From positions 226,501 through 290,500 of the forward strand of contig OX459102.1 of the NCBI GenBank assembly GCA_949775045.1: a stretch of DNA of 64,000 nucleotides, read 5' to 3'. The position numbers and the translations under genes were made by a program. The notes beneath the pieces are model-generated. The model was not told the origin of the DNA. It made no database searches and was given only the letters and a program-made list of their open reading frames with translations. Shown piece after piece: positions 33,788 through 45,074 of the stretch; the first letter of the stretch is position 1, and every line of letters starts with the position of its first letter. The stretch comes from Metridium senile (taxonomy: Eukaryota; Cnidaria; Anthozoa; Actiniaria; Metridiidae).

Positions 33788-34915
33788 ATGTCTCAGCGTA
33801 TGAGAAACAACTTGGATCTATTAAACGTTTTAGCACGATCAAATAAGAAACAAAGAAAAGCCATCCTACAAAACTGTCACGTGGATCTTGTCAAGTGTTT
33901 AGCGGAAATTTCACTCAATTTAGTGAGAGGCGTGATACCCATCAACGCATCTCAGAAAAAGAAACTCAAACGTTACCGGAGAGTGTTACACGCGTTAGCA
34001 GATAAAAAAAGTATCTCTAACAACGAAAAGAAAGGAATTGAATCAACACGGCGGAAATCTTCTAACCCTTCTCCTGCCTCCAGTCCTATCTACCCTGGGC
34101 AGTCTGTTAACAAAATGAAGCACAGTCGAAAAATGGTTCTAGTTCCAGAGGAAGTGATGGATCTTATTCAGCGAAATTCGGACATTCGTACATCGCCGTT
34201 AGTTAAATCCATGGGCGCACTGAGTCAAAACATGACTCAAACTTTGAACAGTGACTCACTCCCCGATGATTTCAAACTCAAGAATCATGAACAACTGTTT
34301 CAAAGATTTCTCAACTTACAAAAACAGAGAGAAAGTCACGTCCACATGGTGAGAATTCAACCTACAGCAAAGTCTATACCCTTAACCTCGATACCACAGG
34401 GAGCCCAACAACCACAGGAAACCCAAGAACGATCACAGTCGATTTCAGACGCCGAAATAGTGAGAACGGTGCCCAAAAAATTCAAGACTCAAGCGGAAGG
34501 GTTGTTGCAGTGGATGAAGAAATCCCCCAATACCGTCCGTTGGGATGATAGGGGCGTGGTCTCCTTGGAGGGAAAACCCATAGAGGGGTCTAGTATAACC
34601 GATCTTGTCAACGATGCATTGCGTTCTCGAAAAGGTTTTTCGCCTACTGGGAGGGATGATTTTACTAAAGTCTTAGCCAGAATGAATTCTCCCGAAGAAT
34701 TTATCAGAAATGACAACAGGAGAATTTTAATGTCTACCTACAAGTCGGGGAGGAGATTACTACCCACCACGCCCGAAATAGACGAGCCATCGTTGTTTCC
34801 GACCCCACCCACTAGACCGAGGAAAAGAGCCATTTCTACTCCCTTTGAGAAAAAAAGTTTGAAAGCCACTCCAATGGGAAGAAAACAACTATCATGGATT
34901 CCATATGATGATTAA
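33788..34915 (+). CDS. Basic Polinton-associated protein of unknown function
   Basis: 375 residues from the ATG at 33788. The N-terminal 75 residues (LARSNKKQRKAILQNC, LVRGVIPINASQKKKLKRYR, VLHALADKK) form a conserved basic helical module commonly found beside the ATPase in these elements. The remainder is Ser/Pro/Gln-rich with a long central helix (HEQLFQRFLNLQKQRESHVH) and a C-terminal tail with TPPTRPRKRA. A virion protein is plausible but not shown. The frame is complete. AATAAA follows the stop (34938), just before the next transposon end. Confidence 0.6.
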   Translation: MSQRMRNNLDLLNVLARSNKKQRKAILQNCHVDLVKCLAEISLNLVRGVIPINASQKKKLKRYRRVLHALADKKSISNNEKKGIESTRRKSSNPSPASSPIYPGQSVNKMKHSRKMVLVPEEVMDLIQRNSDIRTSPLVKSMGALSQNMTQTLNSDSLPDDFKLKNHEQLFQRFLNLQKQRESHVHMVRIQPTAKSIPLTSIPQGAQQPQETQERSQSISDAEIVRTVPKKFKTQAEGLLQWMKKSPNTVRWDDRGVVSLEGKPIEGSSITDLVNDALRSRKGFSPTGRDDFTKVLARMNSPEEFIRNDNRRILMSTYKSGRRLLPTTPEIDEPSLFPTPPTRPRKRAISTPFEKKSLKATPMGRKQLSWIPYDD

Positions 34916-34950
34916 TGTAGTAAAAGAAGGAAAATGAATAAACCATTTGA

Positions 34951-34986
34951 AACACGTAATTTTTTAAGTGACAATATTCTGAAGTA
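34951..34986 (+). repeat. Left 36-bp terminal inverted repeat
   Basis: Begins AACACGTAATTTTTTAAGTG. It is exactly complementary to 48294-48329. Confidence 0.95.
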
Positions 34987-35372
34987 ACTTTTTTGGTAAA
35001 ATTTCCACTAAAAAGGTCATTTTTTACCAGAGTGATGGCAAAATTTCAATGGAAATGTCAAATTATTTACCAAAAATACTTAAATTGGTATAAATGAAAG
35101 CCAACTAACACAAAACCCACCAATGTGAACAGAAAAAGACAATGGTACAGTTTATATTGAAGCAATGTTTTATTAACCAGAAATGATAAAATGTTACAAT
35201 TTTCAACATTTTTACTTAATTTTAACAAGCATACATGGTAACAATTTTAAATCTAATGGGAGCCTTTTACTATACTTTAAAAACTGGTACATAACTTAAT
35301 GATTTGTAATTAAAATTAAATTAACATTAAAATTACAGTATGGTACATTAACTCTATATCTAGGGTAAATCG

Positions 35373-35610
35373 TGACCTAATCAACCGAGTCAACTTGAAA
35401 TGTAGTTGGTAATTATCGAATACATTTGGTGGATATATGGTAAAATTTCAAATCAGCAACCGAGTCAACTTCAAATGTAGTTGGTAATTGCTGAATACAT
35501 TTGGTGGATATATGGTAAAATTTCAAATCAGCAACTGAGTCAACTTCAAATGTAGTTGGTAATTGCTGAATACATTTGGTGGATATATGGTAAAATTTCA
35601 AACCAGTTAC
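35373..35610 (+). repeat. Left subterminal tandem repeat, about 3 units of 72-76 bp
   Basis: Units hold GTCAACTTCAAATGTAGTTG and GGATATATGGTAAAATTTCA. The same units lie inverted in the right arm. Confidence 0.9.
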
Positions 35611-35639
35611 CGAGTTAATATCAATTTTACCACATTTGA

Positions 35640-36200
35640 TAATTTTCTCGCTTTCTGATTGGTCGTGAGCCGTGGTAAATAAGAGTACATACCACGGTTG
35701 ACATTTTTATTGTGGTAAAAAACAAATTCACAATAGTTTCATGTGGTATGTCCTCTTATTTACCACGGTTGTTGCCATCTCATTGTCTAAATTGTTGTGG
35801 ATACACTCGACTTCGACTCGTGGATCCACAACAATTTACCTGTTTCTTCGCTTATTATCAATCGTAATGTATATTTTTTGTAGAAACCTACTTTATAAAT
35901 AATGTATGTTATTTTGTTATTCTATAAAGAAATCTAGGCTGGTTTTCACTAGCATATAAGCACAAGCATAAGCACAAGCAAAGCTAGCAAGGACAGCACC
36001 AGCATAAGCTTGTACGCATGCATACAAAGGAAAAATGTGTATAAGGGAATGTGAACTTTGTGTTTGTGCTTGTTTCTCCTATTTTCACTTGACGTAAGCA
36101 GACATAAGAATAAGCATAAGAAAAATGAACATATGCTTATTTTGGTAATGTCCTCACTAGCTTTTGCTTATGCCCAGTGAAAACCAGTCTTAAGGCTTTA
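35640..36200 (+). repeat. Long inverted arm (left), inner part
   Basis: TACCACGG/TTATTTACC blocks, GTTGTGGAT-CCACAACAA stem and GCACAAGCATAAGC repeats. All recur inverted in 46720-47440. Ends with the CAGTGAAAACCAG block near 36190. Confidence 0.75.
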
Positions 36201-38197
36201 TAAAGAGAAATTTTAAAACAATACTGAAATGTAATAATCTTGGATAAAATGGATTTCACCATTAACTCTATTTTCATGCAAAGTACTAGTAATAATCCTT
36301 TTGATCATATTTCTCAGTGTCAATAACAATTATACTTATTTGTAGTGGACCAAGACCAAGATTACCAACGCCAAACAAACTAAAAAAACAAAAAAACAAG
36401 TATACTTGTCCTTGTAATTAAGAAATATGATATCAAAAACGACTATATTTTTCCCTGGCATGACAAGGGTTAGAAATGTTATGGCACTATCTAGTATCCT
36501 AGATTTATTCAGAATCACAAGTGACCTAGCACTACTTTTTACTTTTGATTGTAAAAGATCAAGAAAATATCGATTGCCAGTTAAATAGTATTTCGAGGAC
36601 TTTGACCAGGAACTCACAGTGATGGTGAAAATAGAGTGCCATCCAAATGTGCACCGTATTCTATGCCGAGAAAACAGTACACAAAGAATTTTCAAACTTT
36701 TACGATCAAAGGAAGTGCTAGTTGATTTTGAATAAATCTAGGATACTTTGGATTTACAAATCTGTTGGGTTTTTTTTTAAAGAAATTTGGCAAAAAATAT
36801 TGACTGCCAGTCAAATAATATTTTGGTCATTGACCGGCTGCTGGGCAAATAGACTACAGCATATAATTTTCTGTTTCAAAATTTCCATCGGCTAAAACAA
36901 TTGAACGTTTAAAAACCTAGAATTGGGCCTAAAATCACACCTGATATAAGCTTACACAGGAAGCTTAAAGATAAAAAAACCTTAATAGATTTATGAACTT
37001 ACCACAAAAAAGTCTTGAATCAAAAAATATATACATATTGTTTGATATAAGTTCTTATGTAGTGTTATTTGTTTTAAAGCGATGACAATCGTTTTGTTTT
37101 CTGATCCTTCTTCCACTGACAATGGGCCTGATGATAACAAAACCTGCAGTAAACAAAATCAAACTTTTTAGACATGAAAATAATTAAATAAAACCAATTA
37201 TATAATATATAAAGCCAACTGAGGAATAAATTATACAGTATATGCGTAAAGTACTGGTATGTATAGGCGAGTTAGAAGAACAATAACCTTGTTTACAAGG
37301 GTCTTACAAGCATGCAGACCTCAAACCATATAATTTTTAGTCCATAAACAATCGTTAGATTAGCTATCCTCAGCTATAATATACTACAATTTTAATATTA
37401 CAATGATATCAAACATAAATGATACTCTGATTCTAGTAATATGTAAAGTTATGGCCAGTTGAATGGCAGGAATCATCAAGTTTATTGCCAGATTAGTCCC
37501 CATAATTTACTCGTAAGATTATCTTAATAAAGAAATCGAACGGTTTACAAACCTTTTGCGAAGTCGATTCACGATAAGTAAGCCATGCCTAGGTCTTCTG
37601 CTCTTCTTTACAGCTTTATTACACAAAATAGCTCCAACATCTCTATTAAAAGCGGCTAAATAATGGAGCTTCAGGGAATAATACAGCACAACCAAGCATA
37701 ATGGCCGCCATTACCGAGTTAGCGCTGCCAGGAAGACTGGGACGACTGCCATATATGGAAAAATCCGTTCGGTATTCTCTACTGTGATTGGCTCAAGCTG
37801 ACAATTTCGAACTTTGCCCGCCAAAACAAAGCTACAAGCGTCCGCCATCTTGTTACAAGTAGATAGTGTGTCTTCTCTGTTAGTTGTTTCGTTGCTTCTT
37901 TGTGGGCAAAAATTCAATATTCTGAAGACTAGATACTCAGAAATGTTTTTGGGAGAATAGAGGAGGCACGAATCAATGAGAATAGAGTGGTGTATTCCTC
38001 ATTTATGGACTTCAGTTCGCGTTTGTGTCATAGCTTGCACGATCGCTTGGCGCTGCGTCGTTTTAAAAGCCGTAAAAGGTAAGAAGTGAATAATACGAAC
38101 GACCTAAATTATGAGAAAATCTAGTAATTGAATGTATAATTTTATTTATTAATAGTAAATACCGTAGATATATACTGTGTGATCGGTCACATGACTA
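36201..38197. other. Non-coding 5' region of transposase
   Basis: AT-rich with no supported gene. A candidate leader with donor AAAAG|GTAAGAAG lies near 38079. CRE and YY1-like elements follow. Confidence 0.4.
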
Positions 38198-38237
38198 TGA
38201 CGTCATGCTATTTTATGTGCCGCCATCTTGGAGGAGT
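38198..38237 (+). promoter_or_regulatory. Transposase promoter: CRE plus YY1-like 19-mer
   Basis: TGACGTCA (38198-38205) lies 13 bp before GCCGCCATCTTGGAGGAGT (38219-38237). The YY1-like core GCCATCTTG often marks a start site. The same pair, one base different, precedes the other gene of the element in mirror orientation. Confidence 0.6.
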
Positions 38238-38302
38238 GAAATCATGCTCTTTTGAGTGACATATTGTGTTTTGCTTCGTGTTTAGACTTAAAGTTTTTGA
38301 AA

Positions 38303-39823
38303 ATGCCGTCGTTTTGCCTGATTGTAGGCTGCTCAAATGACAAGAAAAATAGTCCCAATTTAAGTTTTTGTCGTGTGCCAGCAGTTATTACAAATCAAGG
38401 CTCAGAAACGGAGATATTATCGAGTGAAAGACGACGTCTTTGGTTAGCCGCCATTAGCCGCGATGATATAACAGAGAAGAAGCTACAAAATGATCGTGTT
38501 TGTGGAGCACACTTTCATTCTGGTAAAGCTACTTTCTTGTGGGACCGATTAAATGTTGATTGGGTGCCCAGCTTGAACTTAGGACACAGTAAAACAAAGA
38601 GAATTGATGACGACGACAAAGGAAGACAAGAAAGAGTTCAGAGAATCAGAGAGAGAAGAAAACGTGAGCAAGAACGCGAAGAGAAAGAGGCATTGGAAAG
38701 GAAATATCAGAAGATTGATGAACCCGGTGATCGAATAAAGGATATCGTAATGGAAGACAACTTTGCTGGAGAAGATGAGGTCGAGGAAGAAGAAGGAGAG
38801 AATTGTGTTTCCACACAAACGGACGCCACGGAATTCACGAGAACATGTGGAACTCAAACCGAGGAATGTGATTACATGTTCCGCACACAAAAACCGTGGA
38901 TGCCGGAAAAATCAGATGTTTTTACAGAAGGATATTTTAAAGATGATGATCAGAAAGTGCCATTTTATACAGGCTTGTCTTCGTTTGAAGTATTAAAGAA
39001 GACATTTAACTTTGTTGCTCCACGAGTCAATCGACGTTCTCTTTTGCTATCAAAGTTCCAAGAGTTTATCCTTGTTTTAATAAAACTCAGACTAAATCCT
39101 CCGAATCAAGATCTTGCATATCGATTTATTGTGTCGAGACCAATTGTTTCCCGAATTCTAACTTCCTGGTTGACAATCATGGACATTTGCTTGACGCCAT
39201 TAACTGCATGGCCCAGTCGTGAAGCATTGCAGAGAAGTATGCCGCAATGTTTTATTAATTCTTTTGGATTACGCACCAGTGTGATCATCGACTGCTTTGA
39301 AGTATTCATCGATAGACCAACTAACCTGCTAGCAAGGGCCCAGACATTTTCGAACTACAAGCACCACAACACTGTGAAGGTCTTAATTGGTATTACCCCT
39401 CAAGGAGCAATATCATTTGTTAGTGAAGCTTGGGGGGGTCGAACATCGGACAAGTTTCTAACTGAAAATTGTGGGTTCCTGTCAAATCTTTTGCCTGGTG
39501 ATCTTGTTCTTGCAGACAGGGGTTTTACCATACACGAACAAGTAGGGTTCAAACATGCTGAGCTGAATATACCAGCCTTCACTAAGGGAAAAGATCAGCT
39601 TGACCCCATTGACGTCGAAAAAACAAGAAAAATTGCTAACGTCAGGATTCACGTGGAAAGAGTCATTGGAAGTCTACGACAGAAGTATACAATACTGCAA
39701 AGCACGCTGCCAACAGACTACCTTAGATGCAGCAGGAATAACAATGTACCATTGATTGATAGAATGATAAGGGTGTGTTCTGCTCTAATTAATCTTTGTC
39801 CTCCAATTGTACCATTTGACTAG
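38303..39823 (+). CDS. THAP-domain DDE transposase (ISL2EU/Harbinger-like)
   Basis: 506 residues from the ATG at 38303, chosen because THAP domains start directly at the Met (MPSFCLIVGCSN). THAP C2CH residues are Cys5, Cys10, Cys67 and His70. A charged coiled-coil region (about 100-140) and an acidic stretch follow, with two TQT motifs (171-173, 184-186). A helix-turn-helix (about 248-290, LRLNPPNQDLAYRFIVSRPI) precedes the DDE_4 nuclease: Asp330 (VIIDCFE), Asp405 (LADRGF) and Glu452 (HVERVIG). All catalytic residues are intact and the frame is single-exon, so the gene could be active. It is convergent with the YqaJ-type gene. Confidence 0.88.
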   Translation: MPSFCLIVGCSNDKKNSPNLSFCRVPAVITNQGSETEILSSERRRLWLAAISRDDITEKKLQNDRVCGAHFHSGKATFLWDRLNVDWVPSLNLGHSKTKRIDDDDKGRQERVQRIRERRKREQEREEKEALERKYQKIDEPGDRIKDIVMEDNFAGEDEVEEEEGENCVSTQTDATEFTRTCGTQTEECDYMFRTQKPWMPEKSDVFTEGYFKDDDQKVPFYTGLSSFEVLKKTFNFVAPRVNRRSLLLSKFQEFILVLIKLRLNPPNQDLAYRFIVSRPIVSRILTSWLTIMDICLTPLTAWPSREALQRSMPQCFINSFGLRTSVIIDCFEVFIDRPTNLLARAQTFSNYKHHNTVKVLIGITPQGAISFVSEAWGGRTSDKFLTENCGFLSNLLPGDLVLADRGFTIHEQVGFKHAELNIPAFTKGKDQLDPIDVEKTRKIANVRIHVERVIGSLRQKYTILQSTLPTDYLRCSRNNNVPLIDRMIRVCSALINLCPPIVPFD

Positions 39824-39886
39824 TTGAGGAATGATAATATTGACAATAAGGACACATGGCCTTATGTATTCAGTATCTTATTATAG

Positions 39887-40045
39887 TATAGACCCTTTTG
39901 ATAACTCTTGAAGTGTTGTGTTTTCCGCACTTGATGTCAAATTTATTCTTTTGAAATTTGTATAATATGAAAGGAATTGAAAAGAATAAATTTGATGTCA
40001 AATGAGGAAAACACAACACTTTAGGACTTATTAAAAGGGTCTATA
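39887..40045. mobile_element. Hairpin MITE with TA target duplication
   Basis: Ends TAGACCCTTTT and AAAAGGGTCTA, with TA on each side. Arms about 60 bp. Inserted 63 bp after the transposase stop. Confidence 0.8.
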
Positions 40046-42044
40046 CAGTAGCAATAGCAGTCATATAAAGAATCCCTGATCTATCATTGATGACATTGCA
40101 GGCCCGTAGTTAGGGTTTTTTATTGGGATGCTTATATGCACAAAGTGGACCAAACCGATAATCATAAGTAAAATATTAAACCCGTGCACCCCCCTAGTTA
40201 TGGGCCTGTATTGCAGTCAAGAAACTAAGCTAAGGGTCATGAAGGGACACTGTTGCAGTAATGCTGTTACTCTGATCTTGCTGAGGCAGTATTTTACATT
40301 ATATTTCAGAGCCAAAATACTTATTGTATGTTATCTGTTCACCATTAGTTAAATTACAGTGACAATTTCATACAAGTGGATTATTGGTTTTCCTTACATT
40401 TTATTGTTTCATTCAAGACTCATTATTGAAACAAACCATATTGAACTTTTACAAAACTTTGGGTGCAGTGAAATGACTGAAGCACAAAACACTTTAATTA
40501 TAATCTTGTAAAACTCATAAGCAAAACAGTACAAATATACAATAATTTTTATCAAAAAATATCAGCCAAATACTTAAGGTATATCCTTGGTTATAAATTT
40601 TCCTAGTTATTGGGTGAATTGAGTCTAACTTCAAATGTCTTTTTATGATAATTGGAATAATAAAATAATGCAAACTATTATTAATGATACAGCATGTTGT
40701 AATATCATTATACCATAATTGAATATCTTGCTTTTATATTTTTCATTGTTTCTGAAATCTTTATAATTATGACAGTAATTGTGAGAACAATGAGGTTTCA
40801 AACACTAAAGTGTATGAAGAGTGTACAATTACAAAAAGTCAAACCCCTACTACATAATTTTCATAATTATGACATTATTATGAAACAAAGGAATTAGCAT
40901 AATTCAATAATAATAGAAATAACAGTAAATGTGCAAACACTAGAGTGCTTTTAGTAAAAGCGTGAAACACTAATTACTACACAGTACAAAATTAGTTGAA
41001 CAATATAGAAAGCAATAGAATTAGCATAAAATAGTATTACTAATATTTCACGCTTTTACTAAAAGCACTTTAGATAAAGTGTACAACATTGTGAAATTAC
41101 GCTAATTCTATTCACTATTGTTTCAAACCAACTACTTCCACTAGTTCTAATATCGCTGGATATTTTTACTCAATCCAGTCCTACTCCTGCGATATTTTTA
41201 CTCGTCTATGACTAGTTGGATAATAAATGATAATTTGATAATATCATGATCAAATATCAAAGCTATACACACCTCTAGTATCAATTCTTTGTTCTTTTAG
41301 AAATCTGATGGGGAATATCAAAATATCAAAAAGTTTTATCAATGTTGATAAATCATGATTTTATCAACAAATCCATTAGGAAATGTATTAAGATAACACA
41401 TGATATATCAAAAAGTGATATATAGAGGATATTACATGGGCGCGCGGAGATATGAATTTTATCTTTGAGTGTTGATAAGATATCCCACGAGTGAGCGCAG
41501 CGAATGAGTGGGATATCTTTTCAACACGAGAAGATAAAATTCATATCTCCAAGCGCACATGTAATGTTCTGTTTATTATATAACAGATTGAAGAAAAAAA
41601 AAATATTTTGAAAGTTGATTGGTTGAGAGTACGTGATATCACACATGTGCGATATCAATGATATCTTCATGACTAGGATAGGCTTTTTATCTAGTTGATA
41701 TCACTCGGTATACCACTATATGTTATATAATAATAGGATATATGATATTTTGATATTCTGCAATATCGCACCTCACTCTAAATGCACACTTTTTACTTTG
41801 TAGCAGCTATAAATGATCAAAACACTAGAGTGCAAACACTAAAAGCATGAAATACTACTAAATCATGCAAATTCCTTTGTTTTCTATTGTTCAATTAGTG
41901 TTATATTACTTTAAGTGTTTGCACTCTAGTTAATGAGAGAGATGAATGTAGTCAATTTTATAAGGTCTCAGTTATTGTTAATGAAAATAAAGTTGCTTGC
42001 TTAGTGTTAACACTAATAAAATCATTGACAGCTTGTAATTTCAT
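40046..42044. other. Intergenic part of the transposon with hairpins
   Basis: No gene. It holds a hairpin around 40935-41090 (TTTTAGTAAAAGCGTGAAA and complement), a copy of an ATATTTTTACTCGTCTA repeat near 41140-41230 that also occurs in the right arm near 47.5 kb, and a hairpin around 41400-41590 (GATATCCCACGAGTGAGCGC in its centre). Confidence 0.6.
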
Positions 42045-45000
42045 CTATGGGGTATCATAGGTGGGGAACAATTCAATTCTGCCAGACATCAAACAGTCAA
42101 TTAGGTGAGGTCGCATTCTCGAAATATCAAATTCAATGTATCTAGGATCATGCATAAATACCAGACAGGTAGCATAAGCAATGGAGAAAACCCCACAGTC
42201 AGAATGATTTTGTTGCTGTTGTACAGGAACAACTGAAATGTTGCTAGATGAGTCTCCAATAAGACTTTCCACTTGCTCCTCAATGTCATCACAAATAACA
42301 TCATTAAATAGGCTGTCATATACATTTACTTGGCCTTTTTTGCATCCAATTGAGCTTACACAAACCCAGTGATTGCCTCCTGTGTGCAGTATTTGAATGA
42401 ATTCGCTGCTTACAATATTGAAATTCCTACATGCTCCAAGTGTTGGCCTTTGAAAGCCCTCAATATTTGGATTAATGTCTTTCAGATATAATTGTGCTTG
42501 GTGTATTATAGTGCAGTCTAGCCAACCAGTTGGACTTGCAATAATTGAGAAATGATTAGGTGTTAAATCCCCATAGGAGCTGTTTTTATCTACATTTGTA
42601 TTTGTAGTAACCTTAATTATTTCAACATCAGGATCTGTTGACGGTGATGAGGAAGCAGTGATATACGAATTAGTGATAATGTTTGATGAAGTTGATGGTG
42701 ACAATGTACCAGAGTCTTTAGGAGCTTTGATGTCAGTGTCGGTTGATGTCGAAGGCGATGATGAAGCTGGTTGTATAGGAGGTTGCATGTTGGTTGGTGT
42801 CGAAGGCGATGATGAAGCTGGTTGTTTAGAACGTTTCGTGTTAGTCTTTGTTGGTGTTGACTGTGTTGAAGGTGAAGACAAAACAGTGTCTTTAGGAGGA
42901 TTTTTCTTCATATTTGAGGTTGATGAAGGTGACAATGAAGCAGTGTCTTTTGGCTTTGAGCTTATGTTCAGCGATCGTCTACTCAAATTTCCTAATTTAC
43001 AATCAGCGCACATCCATGATGTCTTTGCATTGTTTGGTAAGCGTTTGTATGATAGACATGAAAGATGAAAAAATTGTCCACTTAAACATTGCATACTGTG
43101 GCATTTGAGTAATTTGTCATTGACTTCAGCTTTAGTTTGACACAAACAAATCTTGTCCAGTTGTAAAGCCTCAGTGTGATCCTCAGTGTTTCCTACTGCT
43201 TGTTTTTTCTTTTTAAACTTGGGAAGTTTCCTACAATGTGGACAATACCATACAGCTGGAATTTTTTCAATGCACAAACAAGACTTATGGAACTTTACAA
43301 TTTTGCACTCAGTATTTGCACACACGATTAGTTCCTCTGCTGCTTTAATTTGCCTGCAATAGCATTCACAAGGTTTTGAATTGTCAGGTAGTATCTGAGG
43401 CATCAAATCCATCTTTCTTGTGTACCACCTTCCAAGGATTTCTGGAAGTACACAAATTCTCCAGAACTTTTCAAGTTTGGGTAATTGTTCATTCCAGTGT
43501 GTATTATCTGGTCTTATTCTCTGTTGAAAGAATGCTGTGGACTCACCATCCTTAGCAAAGACAACAAAGTCCAAATATCCTCTCCCGGTGGTGTGCAGTT
43601 GCTGTTGAGTCTGATAGTAGTAAGGGTGATTTTGTTTCAATGAAAATTCATTTCCATTTTTCTCCAAACACGATGCCTTTTTTTGTACATAACTATCAAA
43701 GTCAAGACCATCTATGCAGTATGGGCATTTCACTTCACCACAACCATGTCCACAGCAGCTACAATGACAGTAAAAATCAGGAGTTGCATGCAAGAATGGA
43801 TATTTCTCATTAATCAAAGTCCCACATTTGGTTATTACAAAGTTCTCATGAGTATTTTTCATGACTTGTTCATACGATTTGATAGCAGAATCTTCATGTT
43901 TACAACCATGTTTAGTAGCCTTTGTAGTGAAGCTGAAAATATCAGGATAGCAAATTGTTTTAATCAAAGACTGGGATGGCTGTGAAGGGTCTGAATGGCA
44001 AGCTGCATGGCATGTGGAAGCACCTATCCTCCCTGCACGGTGTCTAAAAAATGATTTTCCTCTTGCTTGTTGGACAGTGTCTCTTTCTACAGCATTTATC
44101 TCTTCTTTAGATAGCTGAATTTCAACATTGTTGCATTCTTTTAAGAGTTCTGGATATGATAAATGCATGAATGACTTTTCAAATAAGTCTGGTATTGTCT
44201 TAATGTTTCTTGTACTTGAAATGAAGGACTCATAATAAGGGTCGACCATACTCAAACACACTGGCTTACTTTTGCACTCATTAAGAGATTTAAAAAAATC
44301 ATTCAGCTCAGTATCTGTTGGCCCAGCAGGTTTTTCGGCGATTCCTGATTGATTTTGTTGTTGTCTGTCAGAGTCCAAAGGATTCAAAGTTTCTATAGAT
44401 CTATCAAGGTCGGTCTTGAGTTTAATTGCAGACGAAAAGTTAATATCTTTCGCCTTAGCATAATTGACGTGCTTCACGGTGGAAGGCAAGAGCCAGGTAC
44501 ACTTTACTTGAGTACATGCGAGTTTACCATGAATTCTTGCCCAGCATTCAAGGTAAAATAGAACGCTAGCAATGTGAGAACAACATTCTCCAAGTCCTGC
44601 CATGCATCCAGAACAATGAGCGGATAAAACAGTCCCTTCCTTCGTCGCTATTATCCATAATGGCACATGAGGGTCATTCATTCTTTGTGAATGCCTTACT
44701 TTAGCCAAAACAACATATTTATCTTCTATGATATCTCCAAGAACACTGCTTATGAACCCTGATACCATTTGGTTATAAGCTAGAAGACTTCTGAAGTTTT
44801 TAAACTGGTCTTTAGTATAAAAACTTGTCTCGAGAACCAGGTAAGACAGAATATCACACGCTTCGACGGGAGGAAAACATTCTGACGATAATTTTTCATT
44901 CGGTATTAGAAATGGATCAATGCCGATATAACAAATCTTCTCTGTGTATCTTTGTTTGACGCTTTTGTCCAGTTTTGAGGCATATTCAGAAAGAATAGAC

Positions 45001-45059
45001 TTGGAATCATTGTTTGAATTAAAGCTTTTGTCTAGAGGTTTCGCTTCAGCAGACGCCAT
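42045..45059 (-). CDS. SWIM / YqaJ nuclease / double PHD / Ulp1-protease fusion protein
   Basis: 1004 residues from MASAEAK (45059). An ATG at 45086 adds nine residues but lies inside the YY1-like promoter motif. Order: SWIM-like zinc site (about 149-162, CSGC...CCSH); YqaJ/lambda-exonuclease-type PD-(D/E)xK nuclease with GRIGAS, HGCKHE, Asp428 (TPDFYC) and Glu442-x-Lys444 (GEVKCPY); PHD fingers at about 564-609 and 638-688; a Ser/Pro/Thr-rich linker with repeated SSSPST; and a C48 (Ulp1-like) protease with His897, Asp915, Gln near 948 and Cys955 (SDCGVFS). All signatures are intact. The nuclease probably processes DNA ends in transposition; the PHD and protease roles (chromatin, SUMO-type targets) are inference. 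Confidence 0.85.
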   Translation of the reverse strand: MASAEAKPLDKSFNSNNDSKSILSEYASKLDKSVKQRYTEKICYIGIDPFLIPNEKLSSECFPPVEACDILSYLVLETSFYTKDQFKNFRSLLAYNQMVSGFISSVLGDIIEDKYVVLAKVRHSQRMNDPHVPLWIIATKEGTVLSAHCSGCMAGLGECCSHIASVLFYLECWARIHGKLACTQVKCTWLLPSTVKHVNYAKAKDINFSSAIKLKTDLDRSIETLNPLDSDRQQQNQSGIAEKPAGPTDTELNDFFKSLNECKSKPVCLSMVDPYYESFISSTRNIKTIPDLFEKSFMHLSYPELLKECNNVEIQLSKEEINAVERDTVQQARGKSFFRHRAGRIGASTCHAACHSDPSQPSQSLIKTICYPDIFSFTTKATKHGCKHEDSAIKSYEQVMKNTHENFVITKCGTLINEKYPFLHATPDFYCHCSCCGHGCGEVKCPYCIDGLDFDSYVQKKASCLEKNGNEFSLKQNHPYYYQTQQQLHTTGRGYLDFVVFAKDGESTAFFQQRIRPDNTHWNEQLPKLEKFWRICVLPEILGRWYTRKMDLMPQILPDNSKPCECYCRQIKAAEELIVCANTECKIVKFHKSCLCIEKIPAVWYCPHCRKLPKFKKKKQAVGNTEDHTEALQLDKICLCQTKAEVNDKLLKCHSMQCLSGQFFHLSCLSYKRLPNNAKTSWMCADCKLGNLSRRSLNISSKPKDTASLSPSSTSNMKKNPPKDTVLSSPSTQSTPTKTNTKRSKQPASSSPSTPTNMQPPIQPASSSPSTSTDTDIKAPKDSGTLSPSTSSNIITNSYITASSSPSTDPDVEIIKVTTNTNVDKNSSYGDLTPNHFSIIASPTGWLDCTIIHQAQLYLKDINPNIEGFQRPTLGACRNFNIVSSEFIQILHTGGNHWVCVSSIGCKKGQVNVYDSLFNDVICDDIEEQVESLIGDSSSNISVVPVQQQQNHSDCGVFSIAYATCLVFMHDPRYIEFDISRMRPHLIDCLMSGRIELFPTYDTP

Positions 45060-45074
45060 TTTGAATACTAAATA

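Larger units (their letters stand above)
28822..34915 (+). mobile_element. Compact Polinton/Maverick-like element body
   Basis: Seven same-strand genes with short spacers: two Cys-rich paralogues, rve integrase, penton-like protein, small basic core-like protein, zinc-finger A32-type ATPase, and a basic 375-aa protein. Integrase, ATPase and small capsid-type proteins together define the Polinton/adintovirus type. No type B DNA polymerase, protease or double-jelly-roll major capsid gene is seen. The largest gene-free gap (32417-32917) is too short for one. Termini were not found. The right side is cut by the large transposon at 34951. Confidence 0.75.

Noticed and set aside
34397..34411. CACAGGGAGCCC inside the 375-aa Polinton gene resembling a MITE end
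   Set aside because: No inverted partner or target duplication; the frame is undisturbed, so it is chance.
35413..35601. Repeated peptide frames here and at 47704-48180
   Set aside because: Same subterminal tandem repeat of the transposon ends read in frame; not a protein.
42658..43108. Plus-strand frames of 136 and 64 codons
   Set aside because: Antisense shadows of the Ser/Pro/Thr-rich linker of the nuclease-protease gene.
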